Below, one piece after another: positions 6,419 through 14,585 of a stretch of DNA of 32,996 bases. Position 1 is the stretch's first letter, and the number at the start of each line of letters is the position of its first letter. The position numbers and the translations under genes are program-made. The DNA comes from Oscillospiraceae bacterium (GTDB lineage Bacteria; Bacillota; Clostridia; Oscillospirales; Acutalibacteraceae): NCBI GenBank assembly GCA_029227055.1, contig JAQXZE010000020.1:1-32996 (forward strand). Direction: 5' to 3'. The notes below the pieces were generated by a model. That model did no database searches, was not told the DNA's origin, and saw nothing but the letters and a program-made list of their open reading frames with translations.

Positions 6419-7897
6419 ATGGTATTTGGTGGACTTGATGTAGGAACGACTGGCTGTAAGATAGCCCTCTATAGCGATGAGTCGCAGCTGCTTCGCACCT
6501 ATTATAAGGAATATGATGTTATTCGCAACAACGGTCAACACGAAATTAATTTTGCCGATGTCAGAGGAGGGGTTCTAGAACTTCTGAAAATGGCAGTAAA
6601 GGACTATAAGGTCGAAGCATTAGGTATCACGAGCTTTGGTGAGACCTTTGCTATGCTTGATGAGAACGATAACATTTTAGCACCGTCAATGCTTTATACC
6701 GACCCTAGAGGAGAGGCAGAGTGCAAAGAACTTTGCGATGTGCTCGGTGAGGAAAGACTTACCTTGCTCACAGGCGTAAAGCCTCATCCTATGTACAGCA
6801 TCTCGAAGATAATGTGGCACAAAAATAACAATCCCGAAGCCTTTTCCAAGTGCAAAAGGATACTTCTCGGTGAGGATTTTATTGTTTACAGTATTACTGG
6901 CAAGGCGCAGATAGATTATTCTCTTGCCGCCCGTACGGCAGCTTTTGATATTGAGAAAAAGTGCTGGATAGAGGAGATTTTTAATGAGGCCGGGGTAGAT
7001 GCTTCGCTTATGTCTGAACCTGTGCCTGCAGGCACAGAGGCGGGAGTTACAACCGCCGAAATAAAGAATATACTTGGCATAGATTACGATATAACCATAG
7101 TAAACGGTTGTCACGATCAGGTGGCGGGTATGATTGGCTCGGGTATATTTGAGACCTATCAAGCTATGGACGGTACAGGTACGGTTGAATGTATACCTGT
7201 TATCTTGAATCAAAAGCCGACCGATATAAATTTCTATGAGGGTGGATACTCTGTTGTGCCTTATCTTGGTGGGCAGTATGCTTGCTACGCTCTTTCCTTT
7301 ACGGGTGGTGCAACACTTAAATGGTTCCGTGACAATTTTGCCGAGCTTGAATGGAAGGCCGCTGAAAATGAGGGCAAAAACGTTTATGCCGAGCTTGATA
7401 GCAAGGTTTCTGATAAGCCTACGGGAATACTTGTTCTACCCCACTTTGCAGGTGCTGCAACACCTTATATGGACAACGATTCAAAGGCAGCTTTTATAGG
7501 AGTTACCCTTGAAACTACAAAGTATGATCTATATAAAGCCTTAATGGAAGGCACCTCATACGAAATGCTGCTCAATTTCAATACAATGAAGGCCATGACG
7601 GGTGAAATTGAGGAAATTAGAGCAACGGGTGGGGGAGCCACTTCGGATGTTTGGCTTCAAATAAAGGCAGATATTCTTGATACTGAAATAACAGCTCTTT
7701 CTTGTAAAGAGGTAGGAGCAGCAGGAACTGCAGCGCTTGCAGGCCTTGCTGTAGGAGTGTTTACGGAGCTTAACAAAGCGGTAGAAAAAATGGCTCCTGT
7801 TCGCAAGGTGTTTAAATCTACTGCCGAAAACGTTTCGATCTACAATGAACTCTATAAAAAATATGCTAATTTATATGGCGCGGTAAAGGGGTTGTAA
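6419..7897 (+). CDS. FGGY-family carbohydrate kinase
   Basis: A 492-residue two-domain sugar kinase of normal family length (xylulo-, fuculo-, rhamnulokinase group). The N-terminal domain opens GGLDVGTTGCKIALYS (phosphate-1 motif) and continues through GITSFGETFAMLD. VNGCHDQVAGMIGSG near residue 229 carries the catalytic Asp of the GxxDQ motif. The C-terminal domain has TGGGATSDVWLQIKADIL (adenosine motif, about 402-420) and EVGAAGTAALAGLAVG. ATG 6419 is 2 nt after the isomerase stop and uses AGAGGGA inside that gene. In context it should phosphorylate the ketose made by the isomerase, giving the aldolase substrate. C1 phosphorylation, as in fucose or rhamnose breakdown, is the expected chemistry but is inferred. 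Confidence 0.9.
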   Translation: MVFGGLDVGTTGCKIALYSDESQLLRTYYKEYDVIRNNGQHEINFADVRGGVLELLKMAVKDYKVEALGITSFGETFAMLDENDNILAPSMLYTDPRGEAECKELCDVLGEERLTLLTGVKPHPMYSISKIMWHKNNNPEAFSKCKRILLGEDFIVYSITGKAQIDYSLAARTAAFDIEKKCWIEEIFNEAGVDASLMSEPVPAGTEAGVTTAEIKNILGIDYDITIVNGCHDQVAGMIGSGIFETYQAMDGTGTVECIPVILNQKPTDINFYEGGYSVVPYLGGQYACYALSFTGGATLKWFRDNFAELEWKAAENEGKNVYAELDSKVSDKPTGILVLPHFAGAATPYMDNDSKAAFIGVTLETTKYDLYKALMEGTSYEMLLNFNTMKAMTGEIEEIRATGGGATSDVWLQIKADILDTEITALSCKEVGAAGTAALAGLAVGVFTELNKAVEKMAPVRKVFKSTAENVSIYNELYKKYANLYGAVKGL

Positions 7898-8898
7898 TGA
7901 TGAAAGACTATGTAGGAAATTCTTTGCAGATAAGAGGCGCAGAGCAATATATACTGCAAAATGGTAAGGGCGACGGAATGCATTTCCTTTATATCCGCAA
8001 CGGATTGGGCTTAGAGGTATGGATTTCGCTTGACCGTGCAGGAGATGTTTCGCGTGTTAGTTTTAAAGGGGACAACATGGGTTATTTTGCACCTTGCGGA
8101 TATGTGGCGCCGGAGTATTATGACGGCGTGGGTGCGGGTTTTCTCAAATCATTTACCGCCGGATTTTTTACTACCTGTGGTCTTACTGCAGTAGGCTCTC
8201 CTTGTACTGACGAGGGCGAGGAGTTACCGTTACATGGAACTATTTCGCACATACCTGCCGAGCTTATGTGTAAGGAAGAGAACGAGAAAGAACTTGTAAT
8301 CAAATTGCGAATTACAGATGCACGAATTTTCGGCAGAAAGCTGGTAATGGATAGAATTTACCGTTTTTCCTATGTGGATAATAGTTTTGAAGTCTCTGAT
8401 AAGGTTACAAACCTTGCTGACGCCGAAACACCCTATATGATACTTTATCATTGCAATATGGGATATCCTTTGCTTAGCCAAAACAGTATAGTTAAAATAC
8501 CCAATAATAATATTTCTGCCAGAGATGAGCATGCAGAAAAGTTTTTGGATACTGCTTTGGATATGGAAAAACCGAAGGCTAATTATCAGGAGCGCTGCTA
8601 TTACTATGATGTAAAAGAGAAGAATAATATCGCAAAAGTGGGTATATACAATGCGGATATTAATAAAGGTGTTGTTTTAAGCTACGATAAGGCGAGTTTG
8701 CCTTGTTTTACTGAATGGAAAATGATGGGAAAGACCGACTATGTTTTAGGCTTAGAGCCGGGAAATTGCACTCCGGACGGCAGAGATGTACTGCGTAAAA
8801 AAGGCACTCTCAAATTTTTACAGCCTGATGAGAGCGGCATAACTACTGTTAGATTTACGTTTGTATCAGATGAAAAAGATTTTGAAGGGGAGATTTAG
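7897..8898 (+). CDS. DUF4432 family protein (aldose-1-epimerase-like fold)
   Basis: A 333-residue member of the DUF4432 group, which shares the galactose mutarotase-like beta-sandwich. Recognised by GLGLEVWISLDRAGDVSRVSFKG near residues 33-54, PLHGTISHIPAEL (about 109-121), and the closing TEWKMMGKTDYVLGLEPGNCTPDGR (about 275-300), equivalent to the sugar-binding pocket of epimerases. A mutarotase role, presenting the right anomer to the isomerase, would fit but the family is not biochemically settled to my knowledge. Its ATG overlaps the kinase stop (TAATG), with AAAGGGG upstream, so translation is coupled. The presence of this family between kinase and aldolase marks the cluster as a dedicated catabolic unit. 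Confidence 0.82.
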   Translation: MMKDYVGNSLQIRGAEQYILQNGKGDGMHFLYIRNGLGLEVWISLDRAGDVSRVSFKGDNMGYFAPCGYVAPEYYDGVGAGFLKSFTAGFFTTCGLTAVGSPCTDEGEELPLHGTISHIPAELMCKEENEKELVIKLRITDARIFGRKLVMDRIYRFSYVDNSFEVSDKVTNLADAETPYMILYHCNMGYPLLSQNSIVKIPNNNISARDEHAEKFLDTALDMEKPKANYQERCYYYDVKEKNNIAKVGIYNADINKGVVLSYDKASLPCFTEWKMMGKTDYVLGLEPGNCTPDGRDVLRKKGTLKFLQPDESGITTVRFTFVSDEKDFEGEI

Positions 8899-9756
8899 GT
8901 GCTTGTTAATTTGAAAGAAATCCTTAAGATTGCAGAAGAAAAAAAGATTGCAATCGGCTGTTTTAATGCGCCAAATTTGACATGCCTTCGTGCAGTTGTA
9001 AAAGCGGCTGAAGAACTTGGACGGCCGGTAGTACTTACTCATGCGCAACTCCACGAGGACAAGGGATTGGTTTCAATGGATGAAATCACTCCGGCAATGC
9101 TTTTGTATGCTAAAAAAGCAACAGTTCCTGTATGTGTACACCTTGACCATGGTACCGATATAGAATATATACGTCACGGACTTGAACTTGGATATACATC
9201 GGTTATGTATGACGGTTCGGAGCTTCCGCTTGAGGAAAATATTAAAAATACTAAACTGGTTGTGGAGATGGCTCACGCCCAGGGTGCATCTGTTGAAGCC
9301 GAGCTTGGTTCTATGGGTGCTCGCAGAGGGGGATTCGGCGGCGCTACTGAAGCCAGTGAAAACGATACGAGAGTTTCTATTTATACCGACCCCGATACCG
9401 CATCAGAATTCGTGCAAACTACGGGCGTTGATGCTTTGGCTTGTGCGTTCGGCACAGCACATGGTTTTTATGCTGATGCACCCAAACTTGATTTTGAAAG
9501 AATTTCAGCACTTAGAGAGGCAATGAATTGTTTACCTATAGTGATGCATGGCGGTAGCGGTGTAAGTGAAGAAGATTTTCGTGAGGTAATCCGCAGAGGA
9601 GTAAGAAAAATTAACTACTATACATATATGTCTAAGGCGGGCGGAGAAGCTGTGTCCAATAAAACGTATACACAGTTCCACGATGTCCTTCTTGATGCCG
9701 AAAAAGCAATGTTTGAGGATGTTAAAAAGGCAATAAGCGTATATTCAAATATTTAG
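8899..9756 (+). CDS. Class II (FbaA/GatY-type) ketose-phosphate aldolase
   Basis: A 285-residue zinc aldolase of the fructose/tagatose-bisphosphate family. Visible: VCVHLDHGTD (catalytic Asp and first Zn His, about residue 80), SVMYDGSELPLEENI typical of the GatY/KbaY branch, VEAELGSMG (Glu), ACAFGTAHGFY (Zn His), VMHGGSGVSEEDF (Zn His and phosphate loop), then KINYYT where relatives usually have KINVAT or KINxxS. GTG 8899 directly follows the previous TAG, with AAGGGGAG upstream. It ends the operon and should split the phosphorylated ketose into DHAP and an aldehyde. The changed KINYYT segment lines the active site and may reflect an unusual substrate. No terminator with a T-run immediately follows; a hairpin at 9916 may serve. 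Confidence 0.88.
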   Translation: MLVNLKEILKIAEEKKIAIGCFNAPNLTCLRAVVKAAEELGRPVVLTHAQLHEDKGLVSMDEITPAMLLYAKKATVPVCVHLDHGTDIEYIRHGLELGYTSVMYDGSELPLEENIKNTKLVVEMAHAQGASVEAELGSMGARRGGFGGATEASENDTRVSIYTDPDTASEFVQTTGVDALACAFGTAHGFYADAPKLDFERISALREAMNCLPIVMHGGSGVSEEDFREVIRRGVRKINYYTYMSKAGGEAVSNKTYTQFHDVLLDAEKAMFEDVKKAISVYSNI

Positions 9757-9821
9757 AGATAGTATTCTTATTGTAAGCTTGCGAAGCGATTATATTAAGG
9801 ATAAAATAACATATTTTAATA

Positions 9822-9906
9822 GCCGCAAAGACGTTTGACACACTTAGGATTTAACACGATTTCTCCTAGAATAAAGTGACTTTTATACAACACAAGGTCT
9901 TTGCGG
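9822..9906. repeat. 85-nt structure closed by a perfect 10-bp inverted repeat
   Basis: CCGCAAAGAC (9822-9831) and GTCTTTGCGG (9897-9906) are exact reverse complements. The 65 nt inside include a smaller TAGGA / TCCTA stem. It resembles either the closing stem of a structured RNA or the terminal repeats of a very small element. I cannot match it to a known riboswitch. Confidence 0.45.
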
Positions 9907-9915
9907 TAAAAGAAT

Positions 9916-9949
9916 AAGAGGTAGAGAGATTGATTTCTTTCGACCTCTT
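9916..9949 (+). terminator. Possible terminator of the aldolase operon
   Basis: AAGAGGT (9916-9922) pairs with ACCTCTT (9943-9949), with a 20-nt apical part that may pair weakly, followed by TGTTGTG. The T-run is poor, so this is tentative. Confidence 0.35.
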
Positions 9950-9959
9950 TGTTGTGTAA

Positions 9960-10079
9960 CGAAAAGCGATTGCGGAGTATATCCGCAATCAGCTACAGGA
10001 AGATGTGGCATATGATCAAATGTCGATAGTAGAATATGTAGACCTGTTTACGGGTAAGCAGGTAAAAGAAGGCAAATAA
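9960..10079 (+). pseudogene. Orphan 39-codon coding tail, no start
   Basis: The frame between stops reads KAIAEYIRNQLQEDVAYDQM and continues as SIVEYVDLFTGKQVKEGK before TAA. It looks protein-like (amphipathic, balanced charge) but has no start codon with a ribosome site, and begins right after a stop. It may be the 3' end of a lost gene, perhaps from a mobile element; I cannot name the family. It contains a perfect hairpin GATTGCGGA gtata TCCGCAATC. Confidence 0.3.
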
Positions 10080-10149
10080 AACACACCTTTAGGGGGAAGC
10101 CGGTGTGAGTGTTGCGGTTGGCAGATTCTTTCGATGAGCCTATAGGCTC

Positions 10150-10166
10150 GGCCGGTAGCTATGATT
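10150..10166. repeat. 17-nt repeat, right copy (partner at 4068-4084)
   Basis: GGCCGGTAGCTATGATT, one mismatch to the left copy and same orientation. It adjoins a GAGCC tata GGCTC hairpin, while the left copy is itself part of a hairpin. Confidence 0.45.
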
Positions 10167-10211
10167 AAAAACGAACTTAATTTATGGCTATTTTGCTAAA
10201 CAAAAAAAATA

Positions 10212-10240
10212 TTGCTATATGGTATATCGGGTGGTATAAT
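10212..10240 (+). promoter_or_regulatory. Promoter of the ABC transporter operon
   Basis: TTGCTA, 17-nt spacer, TGGTATAAT. The predicted start near 10247 makes the track's ATG at 10255 almost leaderless, which supports ATG 10291 as the real start. Confidence 0.65.
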
Positions 10241-10290
10241 TAAGAAAATATTTTATGTCATTTTGTTGGATTGGAGAAGCAAAACTTTTT

Positions 10291-13233
10291 ATGTTTGAAG
10301 TCAGAAATCTTACTAAAATTTACCGTCCAAAGAGCGGTGCAGAGGTAAAAGCGCTCGATGATGTTTCCCTTTTCTTTGAAGAAACAGGAATGGTGTTTTT
10401 GTTAGGTAAGTCGGGAAGCGGAAAGTCCACCTTGCTTAATATTTGCGGCGGACTCGATGCGCCAACAGAGGGCGAAATAATCGTAAAGGGTAGAAGCAGT
10501 AAGGATTTTACCCAAAGTGATTTTGACAGCTACCGCAACACCTTTGTAGGCTTCGTTTTTCAGGAGTATAACATTCTTAATGAATTTTCGGTTGAGGATA
10601 ATATCGCCTTAGCCTTAGAGCTTCAGAATAAACCCAAGGATAAAGCGGCAATCGAAAAAATCCTTGCCGATGTAGATTTAAAGGGCATACAAAACCGAAA
10701 GCCGAACACTTTATCGGGAGGTCAAAAGCAGAGAATTGCTATTGCGAGAGCCCTTATTAAAGACCCCAAAATTATTATGGCTGATGAGCCGTCGGGTGCG
10801 CTTGACTCGGTTACGGGAAAACAGGTTTTCGATACACTTAAAAGTCTTTCTAAGGATAGACTTGTTATTGTTGTCTCTCACGACAGAGATTTTGCTGAGC
10901 AATACGGCGACCGTATAATTGAGCTTAAGGACGGTCGTGTTATTTCGGATGTTTCTAAAAATTCCGAAAAGCAAAAGCCCGTTACTAAAAATATAGACGC
11001 GATGGAAAATATTCTTCGTGTAAGAGGCGGCGCCGAGCTTGACAAAGCTGACCTTGAAGAAATAAAGGCGTTTTTAAGCAGAGCTGAGGACGATGTAATA
11101 ATAACCTCAGGCAAAAAAGAGGTAAGCGGTTTTAAAGCGGCAAACAGAATTAACGAAAACGGCGAGAGGGAAGTGTTTAAAGAAACAACGGCGAAGCCGA
11201 GTAAGGCGTATAAGCCTGAAGACTGCCGTTTTATATCCTCAAGACTACCCCTTAAGCACGCTATAAAAATCGGTCTTTCGGGGCTAAAGAGCAAACCCAT
11301 CCGTTTGTTTTTCACCTCTCTTTTGTGCATAGCTTCATTTGTTATTTTCGGACTTTTATCTACAATGTCGCTTTATAACAGTGGCGCAATATTTAAAAAG
11401 TCTATGGCGAATTCCAATCAGTCGGTAATACGCGTTAAAAAAGAATATGAGGTTGATATACAAAGCTATCAGAACGAAAAGCCGTATTTATCCTATAAAG
11501 AGGTTTATAAGACCGACTTTACACCCGAAGAGCTGGAAAAACTAAAGGATACCTACGGCAGAAAAGCTTTTGGCGGTGTTGAGACCGATAGTACCTTTGT
11601 GGTTTACAACAGCCAGCACGCCTTTTGGATGAACAGAATTGATTTTGTAGCCTTCGTGCCGAAGGATAATGTGATTTGCAGAACAATAAAGGGTGATTAC
11701 CCCGAAAACGATAACGAGGTTTGCATATCTTCTTATACTGCAGATGTGCTTTTCAACTGCAAAACCTATGACGAAAACAGAAGAATAATAAATTTCTCAA
11801 AGCCCGAAGATGTTATTGGAAAAACAATACATATCTTAGGCAGACTTTATACCATTACAGGCATTTTCGATAGCGGAGAAATAGACGAAAAATACAACAT
11901 TTTAAAGAGTGAGGCTGATAAAACAGAGCTCGAGCAGCTAGTAAACTCTTTTGAAACCACCCTTGAAGACGGACTTCATTTTGTTGCCTTTTCTACAGAA
12001 AACGCCGTTAAAACTATAGCCGCTGAGCGAGCCGAAAACCATCAGCAAGCCCACGATTATAGAGCGCTCGTTTCGGTGGTTGACTTTTACGGTATGTCAA
12101 AGCTTCCCGAATATGCAAACAGCTACTATAGGGGGGTATCCGAAAAAGCAGAGGGCGTAGAGTTTTATGAACTAAGTGACGAAATAAAGACCCTTGAAGA
12201 AGGCGAGGTTGTTATTCACGAGGATTTGTTTTATGAATCTGTTGAGAGAATTTACACAGCAAAGCAAATCTTCGAAAAGGACAGCAAAAAGCATCAAAAA
12301 TATGTAAAAATATCAAACCTTTGCCGTGAGCAAAAGTCGGGCGGTAGCTGGAATTACGGTAATGTAAGCGGATTTACCGCCTTTACCGAGAAAGAACTCA
12401 AAGAAAACATACAAACAATTTTGGCAGCCCTCAAAGAAGACGGCATTGAGCTTAATTTGAAAACAGCCCTCTTTGACGACAAAACCTACGACGAGCTTTC
12501 AGATGTAATGAATATGCGGATTGTAGGCTTCTGGACAGGCGGACCGATGGCGGCCGGTGAAAAAACCGTATACATTGCCGACGATTATGCTGAAAAGCTT
12601 TGGAACACACATAAAGGCGGTCTTTTGTTCAGCGAAGAGGCGGATACCAAGTTTGTTCGTAACTTCGAGGCTTTCTATAGCGATATATTCTTACCCTATG
12701 ACCATTCAAAAGAGCAGACAGAAGTTTACGGTGACATTTATACCGATGCCGGTTTTGATAATAAAGACTGCCGTATAGCATTATCGGGTGCCTTTATCGA
12801 AAATCTTGCAGAGGTGGACTACAGTATTCAGGAAATGTCTAAGATTTTCTTAGGCGTAGGCATAGCGCTTGCCATCTTTGCCGCATTATTGCTCTCAAAC
12901 TTTATTTCAGTTTCAATAACCCAAAAGAAAAAGGAAATCGGCATACTTCGTGCGGTTGGCGCTAAGGGTACAGATGTATTTAAAATGTTCTTCTCGGAAT
13001 CTGCGGTTATTGTTATTGTTTGTATAATTATTTCGAGCATAGCTAGTATTATCGGTTGTAACATTATAAATGAAGCCTTGGCGCAAAATGTGGGTGCAGA
13101 GCTCTTAGTGTTCGGTGTACCGTCCTTCATTTTACTTGTATTGGTTGCGGTAACAACGGCGGTTTTGGCAACATTTTTACCCGTATACAACGCCGCAAAG
13201 AAGAGACCTATCGATTCAATAAGGTCTAATTAA
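10291..13233 (+). CDS. ABC transporter, fused ATPase and FtsX-type permease
   Basis: A single-chain ABC protein, 980 residues from the preferred ATG. The ATPase is N-terminal (residues 1-~225): GKSGSGKS Walker A (39-46), Q91 in FVFQEYN, LSGGQ signature (141-145), IIMADE Walker B (161-166), VSHD switch His197. A ~110-residue linker leads to the first membrane helix (RLFFTSLLCIASFVIFGLL), a large ~480-residue extracytoplasmic domain, and three C-terminal helices in an FtsX permease domain (VGIALAIFAALLLSNFIS...KKEIGILRAVGAKGTDVFKMFF...). This MacB-like topology belongs to mechanotransmission systems rather than classic import; relatives export peptides or act in stress and antibiotic resistance. 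No two-component system or adaptor gene is adjacent. The SGNH hydrolase follows 18 nt downstream, so they probably share a transcript. Substrate unknown. Confidence 0.88.
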   Translation: MFEVRNLTKIYRPKSGAEVKALDDVSLFFEETGMVFLLGKSGSGKSTLLNICGGLDAPTEGEIIVKGRSSKDFTQSDFDSYRNTFVGFVFQEYNILNEFSVEDNIALALELQNKPKDKAAIEKILADVDLKGIQNRKPNTLSGGQKQRIAIARALIKDPKIIMADEPSGALDSVTGKQVFDTLKSLSKDRLVIVVSHDRDFAEQYGDRIIELKDGRVISDVSKNSEKQKPVTKNIDAMENILRVRGGAELDKADLEEIKAFLSRAEDDVIITSGKKEVSGFKAANRINENGEREVFKETTAKPSKAYKPEDCRFISSRLPLKHAIKIGLSGLKSKPIRLFFTSLLCIASFVIFGLLSTMSLYNSGAIFKKSMANSNQSVIRVKKEYEVDIQSYQNEKPYLSYKEVYKTDFTPEELEKLKDTYGRKAFGGVETDSTFVVYNSQHAFWMNRIDFVAFVPKDNVICRTIKGDYPENDNEVCISSYTADVLFNCKTYDENRRIINFSKPEDVIGKTIHILGRLYTITGIFDSGEIDEKYNILKSEADKTELEQLVNSFETTLEDGLHFVAFSTENAVKTIAAERAENHQQAHDYRALVSVVDFYGMSKLPEYANSYYRGVSEKAEGVEFYELSDEIKTLEEGEVVIHEDLFYESVERIYTAKQIFEKDSKKHQKYVKISNLCREQKSGGSWNYGNVSGFTAFTEKELKENIQTILAALKEDGIELNLKTALFDDKTYDELSDVMNMRIVGFWTGGPMAAGEKTVYIADDYAEKLWNTHKGGLLFSEEADTKFVRNFEAFYSDIFLPYDHSKEQTEVYGDIYTDAGFDNKDCRIALSGAFIENLAEVDYSIQEMSKIFLGVGIALAIFAALLLSNFISVSITQKKKEIGILRAVGAKGTDVFKMFFSESAVIVIVCIIISSIASIIGCNIINEALAQNVGAELLVFGVPSFILLVLVAVTTAVLATFLPVYNAAKKRPIDSIRSN

Positions 13234-13251
13234 GCTATTAAGGAGAAAGAA

Positions 13252-13872
13252 ATGATAAAAGTAACTTTACTTGGTGATTCTATAAGGCAGATTGGCTACG
13301 GAAATGTAGTCCCCGAGCTTTTGGGTGATAAATATGAGGTCTTTCAGCCTGACGATAACTGCCGTTTTGCAAAATATACACTTCGCGGACTTTTCGATTG
13401 GGCGGGTGATATGCAGGGCAGCCGTATAGTCCATTTTAATTGCGGACTTTGGGATATCTGCGATATTATGGACGACGGCGAGCATTTCACATCTCTTTCA
13501 GAGTATACCGAAAATATGCTTCGCATAGCCGATATTTTACTTTCTCGCTATGAAAAGGTTATTTTCGCAACCTCAACACCCGTAAAGCCCTCAAATCCTC
13601 ATAACAAAAACGAGGTTATTGAGGAATATAATAATCATATAGTAGAAAAATTCAAAGAGCGTGGTATAATAATAAATGACCTTTATTCGCTCGTTGCAGA
13701 GGATATCGAAAACAATATCTGCGAGGACACAATTCACCTGTCTGATAAAGGTGTAAAGCTCTGCGCCGAAAGGGTAGCAGAGGTGATTAAAACCGCCGCT
13801 GCAGAGCTTGATGACAACGCTGTTCGTGAGTGTAAAACAGTTCACAAGAGCACAATGGGTGCTCCCGTATAA
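13252..13872 (+). CDS. SGNH/GDSL-family hydrolase
   Basis: A 206-residue esterase-like protein without a signal peptide, so probably cytoplasmic. Block I is LLGDSIR with nucleophile S10. Block III is degenerate, IVHFNCGLWD (N63). Block V is ICEDTIHLSDKG with D159 and H162 completing the triad. Members often deacetylate sugars or oligosaccharides. AAGGAGAAAGAA precedes ATG 13252. It lies between the ABC fusion (18 nt) and an RpiB-like isomerase (29 nt) in one apparent operon. With the isomerase next door, an O-acetyl sugar substrate is an attractive guess, but only the fold and triad are seen. Confidence 0.82.
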   Translation: MIKVTLLGDSIRQIGYGNVVPELLGDKYEVFQPDDNCRFAKYTLRGLFDWAGDMQGSRIVHFNCGLWDICDIMDDGEHFTSLSEYTENMLRIADILLSRYEKVIFATSTPVKPSNPHNKNEVIEEYNNHIVEKFKERGIIINDLYSLVAEDIENNICEDTIHLSDKGVKLCAERVAEVIKTAAAELDDNAVRECKTVHKSTMGAPV

Positions 13873-13901
13873 ATTAAAAAACTTTAACGGAGGTTTTATT
13901 T

Positions 13902-14474
13902 ATGAAAACAGTTAAGGACAAATATTTAGTAGTAGGAGCAGACTTTGCAGGCTATCCTCTTAAAGAGGCTGTTGTTGCCCACCTTAAAGAAAAAGGCTGG
14001 AAGATAACCGATATGGGCGTTAAGGCAGATTCAGACCCTAATGACACCGATTTAATGTTCCACAGAGTAGGTCTTCGTGTCGGCTCAATGATTAGCGAGG
14101 GCGAGTTTGAGAGAGCATTGCTTTTCTGCGGTACAGGTATGGGTATTCATATCGCGGCAAGTAAATGTCCCCATGTACACGCAGGCGTTGTTGAGAGTGT
14201 TCCCGCAGCGCTTCGTGCAATTACAGGCAACGGCGTAAATGTTCTTGCGATGGGAGCTTTTTATGTTGCGCCCTCTATGGGCTGCGATATTGCAGACGCT
14301 TATCTTAATGCAGAACTCGGCTCAGGATATGAGTGGTGGAAGAATTTCTATGAGTTCCATAAGCTTGCAATCGACGAGCTTGAAGCCTTCGATTACGAAG
14401 AGTACAAGGCTAACGGCTACAAGGTTAATAAGCTTGGCGATTATCCCTTAAAGCTCGAAAAGAAACCTGACTAA
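13902..14474 (+). CDS. RpiB/LacA/LacB family sugar-phosphate isomerase
   Basis: A 190-residue isomerase. The RpiB core is plain: VVGADFAGYPLKEAVVAHL (with Asp where RpiB has the active-site D), LLFCGTGMGIHIAASK carrying the catalytic Cys of the CGTG motif, and NGVNVLAMGAFYV. It is ~40 residues longer than typical RpiB (about 145-150); the extra C-terminal part (EWWKNFYEFHKLAIDELEAFDYEEY...) is helical and charged. Such longer forms act on substrates other than ribose-5-phosphate, for example tetrulose phosphates, so I do not assign rpiB. A strong ribosome site (ACGGAGG) precedes ATG 13902. It closes the ABC-SGNH-isomerase operon, just before a 16-bp perfect terminator stem. Confidence 0.85.
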   Translation: MKTVKDKYLVVGADFAGYPLKEAVVAHLKEKGWKITDMGVKADSDPNDTDLMFHRVGLRVGSMISEGEFERALLFCGTGMGIHIAASKCPHVHAGVVESVPAALRAITGNGVNVLAMGAFYVAPSMGCDIADAYLNAELGSGYEWWKNFYEFHKLAIDELEAFDYEEYKANGYKVNKLGDYPLKLEKKPD

Positions 14475-14483
14475 TAAATTTCC

Positions 14484-14519
14484 TCACGCCCATAAAAGTA
14501 AAAACTTTTATGGGCGTGA
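14484..14519 (+). terminator. Strong terminator, perfect 16-bp stem
   Basis: TCACGCCCATAAAAGT aaaa ACTTTTATGGGCGTGA, followed by AGTTTTAG. Unusually long and exact for a terminator. Confidence 0.8.
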
Positions 14520-14536
14520 AGTTTTAGCTTTGAAGA

Positions 14537-14565
14537 TTGTAATGAGAAAAAAGATATGCTATAAT
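14537..14565 (+). promoter_or_regulatory. Promoter of the aldo/keto reductase gene
   Basis: TTGTAA, 17-nt spacer, TGCTATAAT. AAGAGGTGG lies just before the ATG. Confidence 0.65.
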
Positions 14566-14585
14566 CTTTAAAAAGAGGTGGCTTT

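Larger units (their letters stand above)
9757..10211. other. 455-nt gene-poor, hairpin-rich region (decayed element?)
   Basis: No intact gene is seen. The stretch holds a 10-bp inverted repeat 65 nt apart (9822-9906), a terminator-like hairpin (9916-9949), a start-less 39-codon ORF tail (9960-10079), a CACACC...GGTGTG hairpin (10081-10106), a GAGCC tata GGCTC hairpin (10136-10149), and the right copy of the 17-nt repeat. The density of stems and the orphan coding tail suggest remains of a mobile or intergenic element. Confidence 0.5.

Noticed and set aside
6686-7213. Minus-strand ORF of 175 aa inside the FGGY kinase
   Set aside because: Antisense shadow; the plus frame carries kinase motifs throughout.
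13902-14474. Assigning the gene as rpiB
   Set aside because: The extra C-terminal ~40 residues and operon context argue for a different substrate within the RpiB/LacAB family.
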